Positions 5,517-7,486 of a DNA stretch of 7,486 nucleotides are shown here, piece by piece. The DNA lies in NCBI GenBank assembly GCA_944380625.1, contig CALWIE010000173.1, forward strand, positions 1 through 7,486, in the 5' to 3' direction. Both the position numbers and the translations under genes were made by a program. This DNA is from an uncultured Clostridia bacterium (GTDB taxonomy: Bacteria > Bacillota_A > Clostridia > Oscillospirales > Acutalibacteraceae). Numbering within the stretch: position 1 is the first letter of the stretch; every line of letters begins with the position of its first letter. Under the pieces are notes generated by a model, which had not been told where the DNA came from, did not search any database, and was given only the letters and a program-made list of their open reading frames with translations.

Positions 5517-5545
5517 ATTATACACCGGCGGCGGTGGAATGTCAA
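5517..5545 (-). promoter_or_regulatory. Perfect-consensus promoter of the tRNA operon
   Basis: On the minus strand TTGACA (5545-5540) and TATAAT (5522-5517) are 17 bases apart, both perfect. The predicted start near 5510 gives a leader of about 63 bases before tRNA-Asp. Such strength suits stable-RNA genes. Confidence 0.92.
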
Positions 5546-5627
5546 GAGTTTTTTCGGCAAAAAATCTTTCTTTATTTCCGGCGCCCCCGGGGAGGTTTTT
5601 CCCGCCGCCCCGGCCCTGGCGCCGGCG

Positions 5628-5655
5628 TTGCCTTTTTCCCCGGGAGTGCTATACT
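5628..5655 (+). promoter_or_regulatory. Extended -10 promoter for the APH-fold kinase
   Basis: TTGCCT (5628-5633) and TATACT (5650-5655) are 16 bases apart, with TG at 5647-5648 as extended -10. The predicted start is near 5662, about 33 bases before ATG 5695. It is divergent from the tRNA promoter, about 80 bases away. Confidence 0.7.
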
Positions 5656-5694
5656 CGCCTTGATCCACCTAGTTTGGAAGAGGAGGATACCCCT

Positions 5695-6690
5695 ATGACA
5701 AACCTGCAACTCGCCCAAAAAGCCCTGGAGGGATTTCTGCCCGCAGGGGCCCAAGTGGCCGCCGAGGTGGCCGACGGCGATACCTTTTTCGTAAAGCAGG
5801 GCGAAATCGCCTACTTTTTAAAACTGTGTAAGGAACAGGAGGGGCGGGACTATCTCCCCGGGGAATGCCTATTCCACACCGGGGAGCAGCTGGAATTGGA
5901 AGGAAAGATTCTGAAGCGCCTTTCCGCCCTGGGCTGCAAAACCGCCATGCCCCTGGCCACCCCGGCAGGAGCATACTCCCTGGCGGTGGCCCCCGGCCTG
6001 TGGGCGACGCTGTGCGCTGTCCTTCCCGGCGAGTCCATGGACAAAAGCCAAGCCGATCCCAAAGCCATGGCTTTCGCGGCGGGAATTGCCGCAGGGAGGA
6101 TTCACAGCGCCTCCCAACAGGAAGTGGGAAAGGCCCTGGCCCCGGGCCGTCCCCATCGGGAGGAGCCTTACGTGGACGCGGTGCTGCAAAGGCTGTCCCT
6201 GGGGGTGACGCAGTATCACAGCGTGGCCCCGGAGGAATTCGCCGTCCTCCAGAAGGGCGGGAAAATCATCCAAGCCTGCATGGGCGCCCTGCGGAAGAAC
6301 CCGGAACGGAACATGGGCCTTGTCCACACAGACATCCGGGCGGCGAATTTGCTCTACGACGGAGCGGACGCCCGCCCCATCGACTTCACCCGCTGTGTGT
6401 ATGGGTTCCACCTCTACGACCTGGGGGAGATGACCGCCCACATGGGCGGGTTTGTCCCAGACGGCTCCGCCCGGGAACAGATCCTCGCCGGCTATGCCAG
6501 CGTCCGGGATTTTACGGAATTTGACGCCTATTGCGTAGACGCGTTCCTGGTGGAGTTCCTGCTCATCGTCACGGCGGAGAACGTCCATCTGAAAGACGAC
6601 CCCTGGTTCCGGGAGACCATCGGGGAAAAGCTGGTCCAAAAGCTGATTCCGGACTTGCTGGAGCGAAAGCCCCCAAATCTGGCCCTGTAA
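5695..6690 (+). CDS. APH-fold phosphotransferase (aminoglycoside phosphotransferase / CotS-like family)
   Basis: This encodes 331 residues. The C-lobe carries the family's catalytic loop, LVHTDIRAANLL (H211, D213 as catalytic base, N218 for metal), followed by PIDFTRCVYGFHLYDLGEM, where D230 stands for the metal Asp of the usual DFD/DFG motif but is followed by Thr. In the N-lobe, YFLK (K43) is a likely ATP lysine and LELEGKIL (E69) a likely partner glutamate. Kinases of this fold phosphorylate small molecules such as amino sugars, choline or homoserine. The substrate cannot be told, and I see no reason to call it antibiotic resistance. ATG at 5695 has GAGGAGG about nine bases upstream, whereas the frame's extension to 5470 crosses the promoters and is not credible. 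It stands alone, with no substrate-related neighbour. The protein is soluble. Confidence 0.88.
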   Translation: MTNLQLAQKALEGFLPAGAQVAAEVADGDTFFVKQGEIAYFLKLCKEQEGRDYLPGECLFHTGEQLELEGKILKRLSALGCKTAMPLATPAGAYSLAVAPGLWATLCAVLPGESMDKSQADPKAMAFAAGIAAGRIHSASQQEVGKALAPGRPHREEPYVDAVLQRLSLGVTQYHSVAPEEFAVLQKGGKIIQACMGALRKNPERNMGLVHTDIRAANLLYDGADARPIDFTRCVYGFHLYDLGEMTAHMGGFVPDGSAREQILAGYASVRDFTEFDAYCVDAFLVEFLLIVTAENVHLKDDPWFRETIGEKLVQKLIPDLLERKPPNLAL

Positions 6691-6815
6691 GCAAGGGGAT
6701 TCCCAAGGGGGGCGCGGTTTTCCCAGGCGGCAGCACCCGGCGGTTTTTCGGTCGCTCCAGCTCGCGCGGGAGCGGAGACTCCTAAAGGACTGGGTAAAAA
6801 GGAAAACGGGACAGG
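6691..6815. other. Non-coding stretch with one short hairpin
   Basis: Between the kinase stop and the terminator I see no gene. CGCTCC (6753-6758) can pair with GGAGCG (6769-6774), and the surroundings are rich in G runs. No promoter or coding frame is convincing. It is probably the 3' untranslated tail of the kinase message. Confidence 0.5.
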
Positions 6816-6845
6816 AAAAAAGGCCGGGATCTCTCCCGGCCTTTT
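6816..6845. terminator. Bidirectional intrinsic terminator between convergent genes
   Basis: GGCCGGGA (6822-6829) pairs with TCCCGGCC (6834-6841) around a TCTC loop, with six A residues on the left and four T on the right. It lies about 40 bases past the SLH gene stop and about 125 bases past the kinase stop. It is stronger on the minus strand. Confidence 0.88.
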
Positions 6846-6885
6846 CCGTTGGGTTTGCTGTTTTGTTTTTCGTTTTGTTTTCCGT

Positions 6886-7486
6886 TCAGTTTTTCACCAG
6901 GTTCTGGTGGAAGCGCATGAGGATACTGGCCGCCTGGCCTCGGGTGGTGGTGCCCTTGGGCTGGACCGTGTTGTCCTCAAAGCCGTTGATGAGCCCTTGG
7001 CCCACAGCCCAAGCCAGGGCCTCCGCCGCCCAGGCGGCGGTTTCGCTCCCATCGGGGAAGGCGCTCAGGTCGCCCTTCGCGGTCAGGTCGTAGCCCTTGT
7101 ACTCCGCGTAATTGTACATCATCTGGGCGAATTCCTGGCGGGTGATCTCCCGCTTGGGACGGAAACTCTCGTCCTCATAGCCGTTTACCACCCCGTTCTG
7201 GGCAGCCCAGGCCACCGCTTCGTACCACCAGTTCTTGGGCTCCACATCGGTGAAGCCGTCGTCCCCGGTCACCGTGGGCTCGCCCTCCAGGTTGTAGAGG
7301 ATCTGGGCCACCATGGCGCGGGTCAGGGAATTCTTCGGGCTGAAGGTGGTGGCGCTGGTACCCTTCATGATGCCCTGGCCGTAGACGTACTCCACGGCGC
7401 CGTAGAACCAATCTTTCTCGCTCACGTCCACAAAGGGCCAGCCCTCGGGGATGAAGGTCACGGTGATGGTCACCTTGCCGCCGGGC
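6886..7486 (-). CDS. C-terminal part of an S-layer-homology (SLH) surface protein, N-terminus outside window
   Basis: The minus-strand frame is open to the right edge and ends at TGA 6886-6888. The visible 199 residues start ...PGGKVTITVTFIPEG, which looks like the end of a preceding extracellular repeat, and then hold three SLH domains. The first runs from PFVDVSEKDWFYGAVEYVYG to its TRAM box, the second from FTDVEPKNWWYEAVAWAAQ to TRQE, and the third from FPDGSETAAWAAEALAWAVG to TRGQ. In the family, three SLH domains form a trimer-like unit that holds a protein on pyruvylated secondary cell-wall polymer, with the TRAE-type motifs at the binding site. The protein is therefore exported and wall-anchored at its C-terminus. 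The GTG at 7471-7473 is not a real start: the frame continues upstream and an exported protein needs a signal peptide. The function of the main body is unknown. Confidence 0.93.
   Translation of the reverse strand, partial: PGGKVTITVTFIPEGWPFVDVSEKDWFYGAVEYVYGQGIMKGTSATTFSPKNSLTRAMVAQILYNLEGEPTVTGDDGFTDVEPKNWWYEAVAWAAQNGVVNGYEDESFRPKREITRQEFAQMMYNYAEYKGYDLTAKGDLSAFPDGSETAAWAAEALAWAVGQGLINGFEDNTVQPKGTTTRGQAASILMRFHQNLVKN

Noticed and set aside
5470..5694. N-terminal extension of the APH-fold kinase
   Set aside because: It would cross the tRNA promoter and the kinase's own promoter. A strong GAGGAGG precedes the ATG at 5695.
5869..6639. Minus-strand frame of 256 codons
   Set aside because: It is antisense to the APH-fold kinase, which has a clear catalytic loop, promoter and ribosome site.
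5695..6690. Calling the kinase an aminoglycoside resistance enzyme
   Set aside because: Only the fold-level motifs match. There is no resistance context or mobile element, and the DFT variant speaks against a simple assignment.

Overview
The window is a GC-rich stretch of bacterial chromosome. Its Gram-positive character is shown by strong GGAGG-type ribosome binding sites, sigma-A type promoters close to TTGACA / 17 bp / TATAAT, tRNAs with encoded CCA, a YqeG-type phosphatase, an EF-P of the Bacillota type and an S-layer-homology surface protein. Together these suggest a high-GC Clostridia member, probably Oscillospiraceae-like (Flavonifractor / Intestinimonas / Lawsonibacter relatives). The genus is an inference from style and gene content, not from a search.

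Layout. Positions 1-350 (+) hold the C-terminal end of an unidentified protein. Two back-to-back intrinsic terminators follow (404-432 and 446-473). From 3576 down to 486 on the minus strand lies a translation-linked cluster, transcribed in the order rpsU (bS21), yqeG (HAD phosphatase), an M24 Xaa-Pro aminopeptidase, efp (elongation factor P) and a zinc-ribbon protein with a CD1247-like N-terminus. rpsU has a perfect-consensus promoter. yqeG and the peptidase overlap by four bases. efp has its own promoter, and weak or conditional terminators lie after rpsU and after efp, so expression of the cluster is probably stepped.

Divergent from rpsU, a promoter with an extended -10 box drives a 254-residue soluble protein made of two copies of a beta-rich domain (3704-4468, +). 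It meets a convergent HAD hydrolase (4509-5162, -). Upstream of the hydrolase are tRNA-Thr(GGT) and tRNA-Asp(GTC) on the minus strand, as a two-gene tRNA operon with a perfect-consensus promoter and a terminator abutting the last CCA. Divergent from the tRNAs is a kinase of the aminoglycoside-phosphotransferase fold (5695-6690, +). The window ends with the C-terminal three SLH domains of a truncated cell-surface protein (6886-7486, -).

Biology. The clearest theme is translation. bS21 is a ribosomal protein, EF-P rescues ribosomes at proline runs, the neighbouring peptidase removes residues in front of proline, and two tRNAs lie nearby. The least explained items are the acidic, His/Cys-rich protein at the end of the efp cluster, the duplicated beta-domain protein, the kinase with an altered DFD motif and the HAD protein whose second motif-I Asp is Asn. 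I saw no CRISPR array, insertion sequence, phage gene or defence system. Most of the window reads as ordinary chromosome.
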